Source: Lingula anatina (taxonomy: Eukaryota > Brachiopoda > Lingulata > Lingulida > Lingulidae). Taken from it: a stretch of 64,000 nt of DNA. Each line of letters starts with the position of its first letter. The stretch's first letter is position 1. The notes below the pieces were generated by a model. The model ran no database searches. It saw only the letters and a program-made list of their open reading frames with translations, and was not told where the DNA came from. The stretch spans positions 7,375 through 71,374 of the forward strand of contig NW_019773516.1 of the NCBI RefSeq assembly GCF_001039355.2, written 5' to 3'. This document shows positions 11,883 to 21,692 of this stretch, piece by piece. The position numbers and the translations under genes are program-made.

Positions 11883-13241
11883 TCATTTTGTGTCTGGTCT
11901 GATTTTAAAATTCAGGAAATTATATTAACATTTTATTTCAGACCTGAAAGATTGCATGAGTGTTTTGAAAGGTATCTTCTTTAGTGATGGTTTCATGCCA
12001 ATTCACCCAGATCAGACAGACAAGGTAATTTTCACTACATTAATGTAATATAAAAAATAAGATAAGAAAATTGTCATTTTTTAAATGTAGTTATTTTTGA
12101 TCAAGGCAATGTGTAGTCTATTAGTTCAAGTTTTTAACCAAACCAAATATTTGAATTCTGTTTTCAAGGAAATAAAATGCAGATTTTTATCTGCTGTTTG
12201 AATAGAAGAATTGATCTAAAAAATCTCCAGCACACATTGTTTGAATTCATCTATTTTATTTACACCTACTGGTATCTTGGTCAATTTTCTGACTTTTCAC
12301 TTAGACGACCGCAGAACCCCAGGCTGTCTTTGAGATCAATGACACACTGAGCAAAGAAGTGCATATGAATTTAACTGAGGAGCAAAAAATCGCAATTGAA
12401 AAGCTTTTCAAGCAAAAAGGATGGTCAAGTCCGGTAATTCACCTTTTTAAATTATTTATGATAAGTAAATCGTGAAAATTTTGACATTTGACCACACAAA
12501 AAGATGTTGTTGTTTAAATGGGCAAAATCTGTCCACCCTGTGACTTTGAAATTCCCCCTCTATAATGCTATGCCTGTATCATCCTAGATCTATGTTAAAA
12601 AAAGAAATTTTGTTTACCATCCCTGTTTACAGAGAGTTGCCATTTGTTAACCAACTTATCAATTTTGTATGACCTTATGGTATATTAGCTACTACATATT
12701 TATCAGCAACTCATGTTTTATTTTAAAACTTCTGATAGGAAATGTAGAAAACATCTCAAATTACAGCTTCATTTTTTACTTTTTAATTTTCAGATTAAAT
12801 GTGAAGAATCAAGTGACCTGGAAAGAAGTTTTAAGAAGATGGATCTTTTGGAAACGGTAAAAGCCTTCAATTGTACTGCTTTAATTGATGGCAGCAGCCA
12901 GAATGAGATATTTCTTCTCAGCTGGTGGTCCACATATAATCAAGTGTGATTATTGTGTAAACAGCATGTCTAAGCTCATTGACTTTAGGGGAAATTAATA
13001 CACATTTGATAATATATATTGATATGTTGTGAAAACAAAATTACTGAAAAAGAAACAATTTTGGGTACTTGTCAGGCTAGAGCTCTCCCTCCCCCTCCCT
13101 GCACGCACGCGCGCGCACACACACACACACAGGTGCTTATATCTTATATTTGAAAATTAATATATGTTTGTATTCCAGGATGGAATAGAAGATACACAGT
13201 GTGACCTGACTGACCATAAGGCTGGCCACAGTACGGACTAG
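6162..13241 (+). CDS. Divergent protein kinase-like protein (copy with premature stop)
   Basis: Exons by splice sites and phase: 6162-6176 (start, weak), 7251-7320, 7659-7802, 8133-8202, 8466-8598, 9060-9197, 9409-9544, 9708-9863, 10317-10537, 10868-11000, 11942-12024, 12305-12433, 12794-12856, 13179-13241 (TAG). Predicted about 517 residues. Residues 1-144 are an unrecognised N-terminal part. The kinase fold follows: glycine loop GGGVHGKV (167-174), beta3 Lys in SAFKK (189), acidic alphaC stretch FREEEIRAW, hinge FMEPL (229-233), catalytic loop HNDLHTGN (283-290), DLG (306-308), then an alphaF-like Asp at 327. No APE motif is present and the activation segment is about 15 residues shorter than in PKA. 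HND replaces HRD and His replaces the usual Lys of HRDLK. Asp285, Asn290 and Asp306 are kept, so catalysis is not excluded. The fine family is unassigned. The start could instead be the Met at 7287 in exon 2. Confidence 0.75.
6299..6320. repeat. (CT)n microsatellite
   Basis: Uninterrupted CT dinucleotide run in the first intron of the kinase-like gene. Confidence 0.9.
6892..7232. mobile_element. Non-autonomous TIR element (MITE), copy 1
   Basis: Begins with AAAGGGATAATAACTCTTCG and ends with its near-perfect reverse complement (CGAAGAGTTATTATTGCTTT). A TA dinucleotide at each end may be the target-site duplication, as for Tc1/mariner-type elements (inference). It contains no coding capacity. 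Large parts, including the stretch around AATGTAAAAATGGATTCATT, are shared with 11211-11387. A 26-bp perfect palindrome sits inside at 7063-7088. It lies in intron 1 of the kinase-like gene. Confidence 0.8.
8626..8668. repeat. (TA)n microsatellite
   Basis: About 20 TA units just downstream of the kinase exon ending at 8598. Confidence 0.9.
8755..8853. repeat. Two interleaved perfect inverted repeats
   Basis: Arm A AGTGTCTCGATTCCAT (8755-8770) pairs with 8799-8814, and arm B CCGTATCTCGAAA (8775-8787) pairs with 8841-8853. The order is A, B, A', B'. It is intronic and may be the remains of a TIR element. Confidence 0.8.
11211..11387. mobile_element. Non-autonomous TIR element (MITE), copy 2, internally shorter
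   Basis: Same terminal sequence AAGGGATAATAAC and matching inverted end GTTATTATCCCTT, with the same internal block as 6892-7232 but lacking about 160 bp of the middle. It lies in the intron between the kinase exons 10868-11000 and 11942-12024, close to a single N at 11403. Confidence 0.75.
11701..12218. repeat. Direct repeat of about 120 bp flanking a kinase exon
   Basis: 11701-11820 and roughly 12085-12218 share long matches such as TTCAAGTTTTTAACCAAA and CTGCTGTTTGAATAGAAGAA, with small indels. The 83-nt exon 11942-12024 and a CT microsatellite (11849-11880) lie between them. Confidence 0.75.
11849..11880. repeat. (CT)n microsatellite
   Basis: Perfect CT run. The same run with the same right flank restarts at 15144, immediately after the N gap, marking the left edge of the duplicated kinase segment. 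Confidence 0.9.
13103..13131. repeat. (CG)n/(CA)n microsatellite
   Basis: Alternating purine-pyrimidine run in the last intron of copy 1. The matching place in copy 2 (16378-16411) is a pure (CA)n run of different length. Confidence 0.85.
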
Positions 13242-13452
13242 AAACCTGCCTATAGGTCTTTAAGAATGACGTATCTGATGGGAAGACTTCATGAGTTAGA
13301 GCTCAGTCTGTCTCATTAAACTGCAGATATAACAAGGGGGGGGGGGGGGGAGATAGTGTTCATATGGGTTACTTTGTAAATTAAGATAAAATTATACATG
13401 AATTTGATTTAGAGCATGTTGCAAAATAGCATTGACAATCTTTTATGCTTTT

Positions 13453-13482
13453 TATGTACAGACACAGATGTGTCTGTACATA
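13453..13482. repeat. Perfect 14-bp-arm hairpin at an insertion boundary
   Basis: TATGTACAGACACA, two bases, then TGTGTCTGTACATA. Similarity between the two kinase 3' flanks stops exactly here, so the hairpin probably marks the end of an inserted element. Confidence 0.8.
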
Positions 13483-13527
13483 TAGCCATCACCTGCGTCT
13501 GTCGTCGCCGTCGTTGCCGTGCACTTT

Positions 13528-14160
13528 TAACGATAACACGATAAGTGGAAAACCATTTTACCTTTTGGCTTGAAACTTACAGAACTGATGAATATTCATA
13601 ATATGCAGGTCAAGTTCGAAAATCAGCATGATCGGGCTATTAATATGGAAGTAATGCAGTTTTTTCACTTTTTTCAACATTTATGCAACACCGATAACAC
13701 AATATTTGAAAAACCATTTTACCTTTTGGCTTGAAACTTACAGAACTGATAAATATTCTTAATACGCAGGTCAAGTTCGAAAATCAGCATGATCGGGCCA
13801 TTTTCATGGAAGTCCGCTGTTTTTTCACTTTTTTCAGCATATATGCAACCCTGCTAACACGATAAGTGAAAAACGGCTTTACTTTTTGGCTTGAAACTTA
13901 CAGAACTGATGAATATCTATAATACGCAAGTCAAATTGGCATGATCAGAGCATTTTTATAAAAGTTTTGCTGTTTTTTTCACTTTTTTTCAGCATATATG
14001 CAACACCTATAACACATTTTAAGGAAAATCGATTGGCCAATCGTCTTGAAATTCACAGTAGTGATCAGTGTTACTGAAATACACATTAAGTTTTGAAAAT
14101 AAGCTTGATCAGTAAAGGTATGGTGAAGTTATGCCTTTTTCCTTAAATTTAATTATCAGG
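13528..14160. repeat. Tandem repeat array, unit about 155-161 bp, four degrading copies
   Basis: Units carry the blocks AACACGATAAGTG, CTTTTTGGCTTGAAACTTAC, AGAACTGATGAATAT and CAGCATGATC. Unit starts (AACAC block) are about 13535, 13696, 13856 and 14011. The fourth copy is the most diverged. The array probably belongs to a transposable element entered at 13453 and cut by the gap at 14246. Confidence 0.85.
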
Positions 14161-14245
14161 CATGTTAACAGTCTCATTTTTGAACTATTTAGATATGTTA
14201 AGTTGTTCTTTTGACATTTTCTGCATCTTAACAACGTTGTTAGTT

Positions 14246-15143
14246 NNNNNNNNNNNNNNNNNNNNNNNNNNNNNNNNNNNNNNNNNNNNNNNNNNNNNNN
14301 NNNNNNNNNNNNNNNNNNNNNNNNNNNNNNNNNNNNNNNNNNNNNNNNNNNNNNNNNNNNNNNNNNNNNNNNNNNNNNNNNNNNNNNNNNNNNNNNNNNN
14401 NNNNNNNNNNNNNNNNNNNNNNNNNNNNNNNNNNNNNNNNNNNNNNNNNNNNNNNNNNNNNNNNNNNNNNNNNNNNNNNNNNNNNNNNNNNNNNNNNNNN
14501 NNNNNNNNNNNNNNNNNNNNNNNNNNNNNNNNNNNNNNNNNNNNNNNNNNNNNNNNNNNNNNNNNNNNNNNNNNNNNNNNNNNNNNNNNNNNNNNNNNNN
14601 NNNNNNNNNNNNNNNNNNNNNNNNNNNNNNNNNNNNNNNNNNNNNNNNNNNNNNNNNNNNNNNNNNNNNNNNNNNNNNNNNNNNNNNNNNNNNNNNNNNN
14701 NNNNNNNNNNNNNNNNNNNNNNNNNNNNNNNNNNNNNNNNNNNNNNNNNNNNNNNNNNNNNNNNNNNNNNNNNNNNNNNNNNNNNNNNNNNNNNNNNNNN
14801 NNNNNNNNNNNNNNNNNNNNNNNNNNNNNNNNNNNNNNNNNNNNNNNNNNNNNNNNNNNNNNNNNNNNNNNNNNNNNNNNNNNNNNNNNNNNNNNNNNNN
14901 NNNNNNNNNNNNNNNNNNNNNNNNNNNNNNNNNNNNNNNNNNNNNNNNNNNNNNNNNNNNNNNNNNNNNNNNNNNNNNNNNNNNNNNNNNNNNNNNNNNN
15001 NNNNNNNNNNNNNNNNNNNNNNNNNNNNNNNNNNNNNNNNNNNNNNNNNNNNNNNNNNNNNNNNNNNNNNNNNNNNNNNNNNNNNNNNNNNNNNNNNNNN
15101 NNNNNNNNNNNNNNNNNNNNNNNNNNNNNNNNNNNNNNNNNNN
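14246..15143. other. Assembly gap (898 N)
   Basis: Run of undetermined bases. Sequence on the right starts inside a CT microsatellite that also occurs at 11849-11880. Confidence 1.
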
Positions 15144-15226
15144 TCTCTCTCTCTCTCTCTCTCTTTGTCATTTTGTGTCTGGTCTGATTTTAAAATTCAG
15201 GAAATTATATTAACATTTTATTTCAG

Positions 15227-16378
15227 ACCTGAAAGATTGCATGAGTGTTTTGAAAGGTATCTTCTTTAGTGATGGTTTCATGCCAATTCACCCAGATCAG
15301 ACAGACAAGGTAATTTTCACTACATTAATGTAATATAAAAAATAAGATAAGAAAATTGTCATTTTTTAAATGTAGTTATTTTTGATCAAGGCAATGTGTA
15401 GTCTATTAGTTCAAGTTTTTAACCAAACCAAATATTTGAATTCTGTTTTCAAGGAAATAAAATGCAGATTTTTATCTGCTGTTTGAATAGAAGAATTGAT
15501 CTAAAAAATCTTCAACACACAGTGTTTGAATTCATCTATTTATAATTACACCTACTGGTATCTTTAACAATATTCTGATTTTTCACTTAGACGACTGCAG
15601 AACCCCAGGCTGTCTTTGGGGTCAATGACACACTGAGCAAGGAAGTGCATATGAATTTAACTGAGGAGCAAAAAATCGCAATTGAAAAGCTTTTCAAGCA
15701 AAAAGGATGGTCAAGTCCGGTAATTTACCTTTTTAAATTATTTATGATATGTAGGTCGTGAAAATTTTGACATTTGACCCCACAGAAAGATGTTGTTGTT
15801 TAAATGCGCAAAATCTGTCCACCCTGTGACTTTGAAATTCCCCCTCTATAATGCTATGCCTGTATCATCCTAGATCTATGTTAAAAAAAGAAATTTTGTT
15901 TACCATCCCTGTTTACAGAGAGTTGCCATTTGTTAACCAACTTATCAATTTTGTATGACCTTATGGTATATTAGCTACTACATATTTATCAGTAACTCAT
16001 GTTTTATTTTAAAATTTCTGATAGGAAATATAGAAAACATCTCAAATTACAGCTTCATTTCTGACCTTTTAATTTTCAGATTAAATGTGAAGAATCAAGT
16101 GTCCTGGAAAGAAATTTCAATAAGATGGATCTTTTGGAAACGGTAAAAGCCTTCAATTGTACAGCTTTAATTGATGGCAGCAGCCAGAATGAGATATTTC
16201 TTTCTCAGCTGGTGGTCGATATATAATCAACTGTGATTGTTGTGTAAACAGCATGTCTAAGCTCATAGATTTGGGGGGAAATTAATACACATTTGATAAT
16301 ATATATTTTTATATGTTGTGAAAACAAAATTTTGGGTACTTGTCAGGCTAGAGCTCTCCCCCCCCCCCCTCCCTGCAT

Positions 16379-16416
<38 letters not shown>

Positions 16417-16627
16417 TCATATCTTTGAAAATTAATATATGTTTGTATTCCAGGATGGAATAGAAGATACACAGTGTGACAGTTTGGACACTACAGATGG
16501 GCACAGTGTAGACCTGACGGACCATAAGGCTGGCCACAATATGGACCAGAAACCTGCCTATAGGTCTTTAAGAATGACGTATCTGATGGGAAGACTTCAT
16601 GAGTTAGAGCTCAGTCTGTCTCATTAA
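15227..16627 (+). CDS. Kinase-like gene, second copy of the last four exons (intact 3' end)
   Basis: Exons 15227-15309, 15591-15719, 16080-16142 and 16454-16627 (TAA) match those at 11942-13241 in order, length and phase, with scattered substitutions in exons and introns. The final exon is longer than in the first copy: it has 11 extra in-frame codons (DSLDTTDGHSVD region) and CAG where the first copy has a TAG stop, so it continues through RSLRMTYLMGRLHELELSLS to a TAA. Joined to the upstream exons it would give about 554 residues. It may be the true 3' end of the same gene (allelic sequence placed in tandem) or part of a second gene whose 5' exons fall in the N gap. No domain is recognised in this C-terminal part. 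Confidence 0.75.
16379..16411. repeat. (CA)n microsatellite
   Basis: Perfect CA run preceded by a poly-C tract, in the last intron of the second kinase copy. Confidence 0.9.
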
Positions 16628-16685
16628 ACTGCAGATATAACAAGGGGGGGGGGGTAGTGTTCATATGGGTTACTTTGCAAATTAA

Positions 16686-16691
16686 AATAAA
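16686..16691 (+). terminator. Poly(A) signal AATAAA of the intact kinase-like copy
   Basis: Canonical hexamer about 60 nt after the TAA. The matching position in the first copy (13385-13390) reads GATAAA, a weaker variant. Confidence 0.55.
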
Positions 16692-17875
16692 ATTATGCAT
16701 GAATTTGATTTAGGGCATGTTGCAAAATAGCATTGACAATCTTTTGTGCTTTTTTAAAAACTTTTGTGAGAAACAAATGGGTAGTTTTCATGCAGTGCAA
16801 GTGCAGAGCTGTCTTAGAGAAACTTGATTGATAAATTGATTAACCTACATGAGTAAGAGTTATGCCTCTCTCATCAAAAAATTTTATTATAATGTGACCT
16901 ATGGATTGGCCATATGTTTGTGCCTTGTGATAGACCCTTTACTAGGTTACAAGTTATTTATGTATAAAACTGAGTCAGAGCTGTATCTGTCTCCTATAGA
17001 CCAGTATGTGTGTCTAGTTTTACATGTCTTTATAATTAGCAATAAAAATTCCATTTTAAAATACAATTTTATATAAGATATGCACATAGTTTGAAATGGA
17101 GTGAAGCAATAATCGCAAGAAATATTGGTGCTATGGTATTTTAACAAATGATATCATATCCATCGGTTTTATAAGCCTGGAATAGTCTTATTATATGGTT
17201 CTTCTGATTTATCTAAATGTTTCAAGTGGTGTTTAAAATATTGCATCTCAGAATCCCTTTATTTATGACTTTGACAAATTGCATTTTAATCTTTTTTATA
17301 AGCCTTGCTGCTGAAATAGGGATTTCTTTCTCTTTTTCTTATATTTCCTACAGGTTTTTGGAAATAATTTAGAATATTGTTCAGTTTTTCTTTTTTGTTT
17401 ATTTTGAGATGTGCAATCTGTTTTGAAGATAAAAAATTGGGTTAAATTATTATTTTAAAAGTATGCATATTTATTTTATTGACAACAGATACAGGTATTT
17501 ATTTTGAAGTATCAGGATAACAGAGTTTGAATCAAATCATAATGTAACATTGCACTCAACTTAATACAGAGGTTATCAAAATTTGAACATGTATGAAGCT
17601 TGTGAAATTGCCATAAGAAAGCAATAAAATTGAGCTTTTATTTTGAAGTTTTCTTTTTACCTCCTTCACATATCGATAACAGAAATAATCTTATCTGCAA
17701 CAGAATTAAAAATATTTACCATTATTCTTCATCATAAAGATTGTTGGCATGAATTATATTGTCACACGTGTGTGTAAAAAGTGAAGAATAACTTTAACTT
17801 TTCTCTCCGCAACTTGTACAACATTATAAGACCATCAATTTATTAGGTTGATTTGGCCAGCAATTAGATACAAGT

Positions 17876-18272
17876 AAGGGCCGTTCAAAATTAGATTAGA
17901 TGCATCGCACTAGCTTCAGCGCAGTCACTCCTGCCCTGACCCCCCCCCCCCCTTCGGTTTCTGATAAATGTATCACACCAATATTTCCCTCTTGAATATT
18001 AGAATTTTGACTTGCTGAATCATAGTTCCAAACCGTACCCAAGGGCACCGTTTGCCCTCCAAAGCATTTTCGGGGGCCCTTGAGCAGACCACCCCACACA
18101 AATTGAGGGGGCGATGGTCGGCTTCGCATCCGAGGCCTGTCGTTCGGGACCCCCTTCAAATAATCTTGGATCCGCCCCTGTTTATCTTTTAATTTGATTG
18201 TACTCATCAAGAGTCCCCGCGGAGTTTGTGCGCACTAGCTTGTGCGATATAACTGGTACTGAACAGCCCCTA
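17876..18272. mobile_element. Candidate TIR element
   Basis: Left end AAGGGCCGTTCA and right end TGAACAGCCCCT form imperfect inverted repeats. The interior is more GC-rich than its surroundings and contains GGATCCGCCCCTG, a string that looks like repeat-derived DNA. The open frame on the minus strand (17896-18210) is low-complexity and not a convincing gene. Confidence 0.45.
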
Positions 18273-18534
18273 ATTAATTAAGCAAGGTATATATATTACA
18301 TCGACTGAATATTTTAAAGTTCCTAGAGCTGTGTTACGTGATGTGCCCTCATGATAGGGCTTGCCCCAGGAAATGGACAATTAAGTAATATTTGTATCAC
18401 TGTTACTTCATAGCAAGTTTTTAGATAAATTCTATTCAATTACACTTTTCTCACCATTCATTGCAGTTAATTGTGCAATCGGGCAATCTCAACTAATGCA
18501 ATATAGATGATTTCGGAAGGACGTTCAGTGGTTT

Positions 18535-18568
18535 TATTATTGTTGTTGTTGTTATTTATTTATTTATT

Positions 18569-18622
<54 letters not shown>
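18535..18622. repeat. Compound (TTG)n (TTTA)n (TTA)n microsatellite
   Basis: Consecutive short-unit runs visible by eye. Confidence 0.9.
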
Positions 18623-19674
18623 TTTCGATTGGTTACATGGAAATTAAGTAGGATGTCGGCAGAAAATATGCGTTGAGGATGGAATTGCGTTTTCTATTTG
18701 GTCGCATACATATCGCAAACTCCCTATCGTATATTCGAATTTCATTTAACTGCTTTGAAGAACACATTTATTGCCTTTTTTGAGTGGAAACTATAGATCT
18801 ACGTACTTTCTGGATAAGGACTAATTTTGATAATTCTAACGGAGATTGCGACTGTACAAGGTTTAGGCCTAGAGGGAAATTGATATTTAGTGAGAAAATT
18901 CAGCTTCTTTACGAGACTACCAGCAAGAATGTCTTATATTTATTGGAAATAATTTGGTTTTATGCCAAGAGCAATTCACTGTTTATTTATATTGCATAGT
19001 CTACGACTATTTTTTTCAAGACACGACGTCACGAATTTAGTGAATAATATTATTCTGTGAAAAAAAATTGTAAGCTAACTTGATCGATAAAATGTCTTAA
19101 TTGCAGATATCCCTTTTTTAATATGTTACCAACTCTTTTGAATGACTGTTCGTAGTTTAAAGGGATTTGGGGTTATGGGGTTCTTTTTTGTTTGTTTTCG
19201 GGTCTTTCGGAGGAGGAGCATTAATTTTAACTCTCTTGGTGAGTCCTTTTATTCTGAATCATTAAAAATTTTTATTTCATCACTAAACTCTGATGGTTAA
19301 TCCGAAATAATTAAGGAGTACAGGACGTTAAAACCACAGTTTTGTCAATTTCTACAACAAAAGAAACGTTTTATCCGCTTAATATTTGCCCTTCACAGCT
19401 TATGTTTTGTTATGCTAATCTCTGAACATTCCTTCGATGAGGCTTATTTTGATTGTACATGACATACCAACTTCTTTCTTTCTAAAATACTATTTAAATT
19501 GCCATTTGTACTGTAAGCGTTCATCTTTTTTATACAGTCAATAAGAGACGTATATATAGAATACATTTTGAATTAATTTAGTTAGTTTTCACAATGTTAC
19601 AATCTAACTGGTTTAAATATGCTAAAAGATCACTAAAATGATTGTGGTACGTCGTGACCGGATTCCATTGCAAG

Positions 19675-19709
19675 TGACGTCATCGATATCTGCTGTTTCG
19701 TATGCAAAT
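19675..19709 (+). promoter_or_regulatory. kibra: KIBRA proximal promoter elements: CRE and octamer
   Basis: A perfect palindromic cAMP-response element TGACGTCA (19675-19682) and a POU octamer ATGCAAAT (19702-19709) lie about 80-110 bp before the KIBRA start codon. AAGATGGAGG just after them resembles a YY1 site. All are repeated 1313 bp downstream. Use as a promoter is inferred from position. Confidence 0.5.
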
Positions 19710-19729
19710 AAGCATCATAGTCGAGCAAG

Positions 19730-19756
19730 ATGGAGGAGGACCGAGTTGAGATCTGA
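19730..19756 (+). CDS. Short upstream open reading frame in the KIBRA leader
   Basis: An eight-codon frame (MEEDRVEI, stop TGA) ends 30 nt before the KIBRA ATG. Its start context AAGATGG is stronger than the main start. Whether it is in the transcript depends on the unknown start site; if so it could dampen translation of KIBRA. A copy is at 21043-21069. Confidence 0.35.
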   Translation: MEEDRVEI

Positions 19757-19786
19757 GTGGAATTCTCCCAAATTCTTGGCCACAAT

Positions 19787-19914
19787 ATGCCCAAGAAGCG
19801 CAATGGAGAAATTCCAATCCCCTGTGGCTGGGAGGTTTGCAAAGATTTCGATGGAAAATTATTTTACATCGACCATAACACCAAACAAACAACGTGGATA
19901 GATCCGCGCGACAG
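19787..19914 (+). CDS. kibra: KIBRA exon 1 (WW1), first copy
   Basis: Start ATG, then [12 protein letters not shown] and a complete WW1 core from [11 protein letters not shown] to TTWIDPRDR, ending in phase 2 at a GTATGT donor. Identical in protein to the copy at 21100-21227. It probably represents the other haplotype rather than a second exon in the same transcript, because both copies carry a start codon. Confidence 0.85.
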
Positions 19915-20380
19915 GTATGTCTCAGTCGTTACCTATTTTATTTTAGTGAGTGACACTGTGTTGACCATTTGGATTATATGTCATATTTTGGCCGCTACTA
20001 ATGTGGGTTTATACACAAGATTAGGCTTAACGGAAGTGCTATTTTATCCATAGTTGGGTATCGGCTTTATGGTCACTTTTAAGTCATAACTACGATCGTG
20101 TTTACCTTCGATTGCGTGTGGAGCAGAAACTGGTCATTTGATAAAGAACCAAAACAGATCAATGTTCACGTTATCTTGTCAAAGTTTTTTCCTATCACCA
20201 CCTTTTTGGCAAAGACCCTTAGTTGAGGAAAGGGTGACTAAGAGATTGTGAATGTTGTGAATGTAGCTCAGACCGCAAGCTGATTTTGGCAGTAATAGTA
20301 ACTCATTGTAAGACCAAGAGGGCTTGCCCACAGTTTGTGAACATAATTCAGTAAACCATAGATACCAATACAAGGTGCTN

Positions 20381-21692
20381 TTGTAAGCTAACTTGATCGA
20401 TAAAATGTCTTAATTGCAGATATCCCTTTTTTAATATGTTACCAACTCTTTTGAATGACTGTTCGTAGTTTAAAGGGATTTGGGGTTATGGGGTTCTTTT
20501 TTGTTTGTTTTCGGGTCTTTCGGAGGAGGAGCATTAATTTTAACTCTCTTGGTGAGTCCTTTTATTCTGAATCATTAAAAATTTTTATTTCATCACTAAA
20601 CTCTGATGGTTAATCCGAAATAATTAAGGAGTACAGGACGTTAAAACCACAGTTTTGTCAATTTCTACAACAAAAGAAACGTTTTATCCGCTTAATATTT
20701 GCCCTTCACAGCTTATGTTTTGTTATGCTAATCTCTGAACATTCCTTCGATGAGGCTTATTTTGATTGTACATGACATACCAACTTCTTTCTTTCTAAAA
20801 TACTATTTAAATTGCCATTTGTACTGTAAGCGTTCATCTTTTTTATACAGTCAATAAGAGACGTATATATAGAATACATTTTGAATTAATTTAGTTAGTT
20901 TTCACAATATTACAATCTAACTGGTTTAAATATGCTAAAAGATCACTAAAATGATTGTGGTACGTCGTGACCGGATTCCATTGCAAGTGACGTCATCGAT
21001 ATCTGCTGTTTCGTATGCAAATAAGCATCATAGTCGAGCAAGATGGAGGAGGACCGAGTTGAGATCTGAGCGGAATTCTCCCAAATTCTTGGCCACAATA
21101 TGCCCAAGAAGCGCAATGGAGAAATTCCAATCCCCTGTGGCTGGGAGGTTTGCAAAGATTTCGATGGAAAATTATTTTACATCGACCATAACACCAAACA
21201 AACAACGTGGATAGATCCGCGCGACAGGTATGTCTCAGTCGTTACCTATTTTATTTTAGTGAGTGACACTGTGTTGACCATTTGGATTATATGTCATATT
21301 TTGGCCGCTACTAATGTGGGTTTATACACAAGATTAGGCTTAACGGAAGTGCTATTTTATCCATAGTTGGGTATCGGCTTTATGGTCACTTTTAAGTCAT
21401 AACTACGATCGTGTTTACCTTCGATTGCGTGTGGAGCAGAAACTGGTCATTTGATAAAGAACCAAAACAGATCAATGTTCACGTTATCTTGTCAAAGTTT
21501 TTTCCTATCACCACCTTTTTGGCAAAGACCCTTAGTTGAGGAAAGGGTGACTAAGAGATTGTGAATGTTGTGAATGTAGCTCAGACCGCAAGCTGATTTT
21601 GGCAGTAATAGTAACTCATTGTAAGACCAAGAGGGCTTGCCCACAGTTTGTGAACATAATTCAGTAAACCATAGATACCAATACAAGGTGCT
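20381..21692. repeat. 1.3-kb duplicated block, copy 2 (KIBRA promoter and exon 1)
   Basis: Near-identical to 19068-20379. The right edge continues into unique intron 1 sequence, so this copy is contiguous with the rest of KIBRA. The near identity and the single N suggest an unmerged haplotype or a misjoined gap fill. Confidence 0.95.

Larger units (their letters stand above)
16692..19067. other. Intergenic region between the kinase-like gene and KIBRA
   Basis: AT-rich sequence without a recognisable gene. It holds a candidate TIR element at 17876-18272 and a compound (TTG)/(TTTA)/(TTA) microsatellite at about 18535-18622. Short open frames here have no family resemblance. Confidence 0.55.
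19068..20379. repeat. 1.3-kb duplicated block, copy 1 (KIBRA promoter and exon 1)
   Basis: Begins TTGTAAGCTAACTTGATCG and ends CAAGGTGCT. It repeats at a constant offset of 1313 bp (20381-21692) with only a few substitutions, e.g. in CACAATGTTAC and GATCTGAGTGG. The copies are separated by one N at 20380. Confidence 0.95.

Noticed and set aside
14162-15187. Long open frames on both strands
   Set aside because: They consist almost entirely of undetermined bases in the N gap.
17896-18210. Minus-strand 104-codon frame
   Set aside because: Low-complexity Gly/Pro-rich translation inside a candidate repeat element; no domain and no splice context.
19633-21214. Several overlapping 62-98-codon frames on both strands around KIBRA exon 1
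   Set aside because: They are shadows of the exon, its splice donor read-through and the promoter; only the frame starting at 19787/21100 matches KIBRA.
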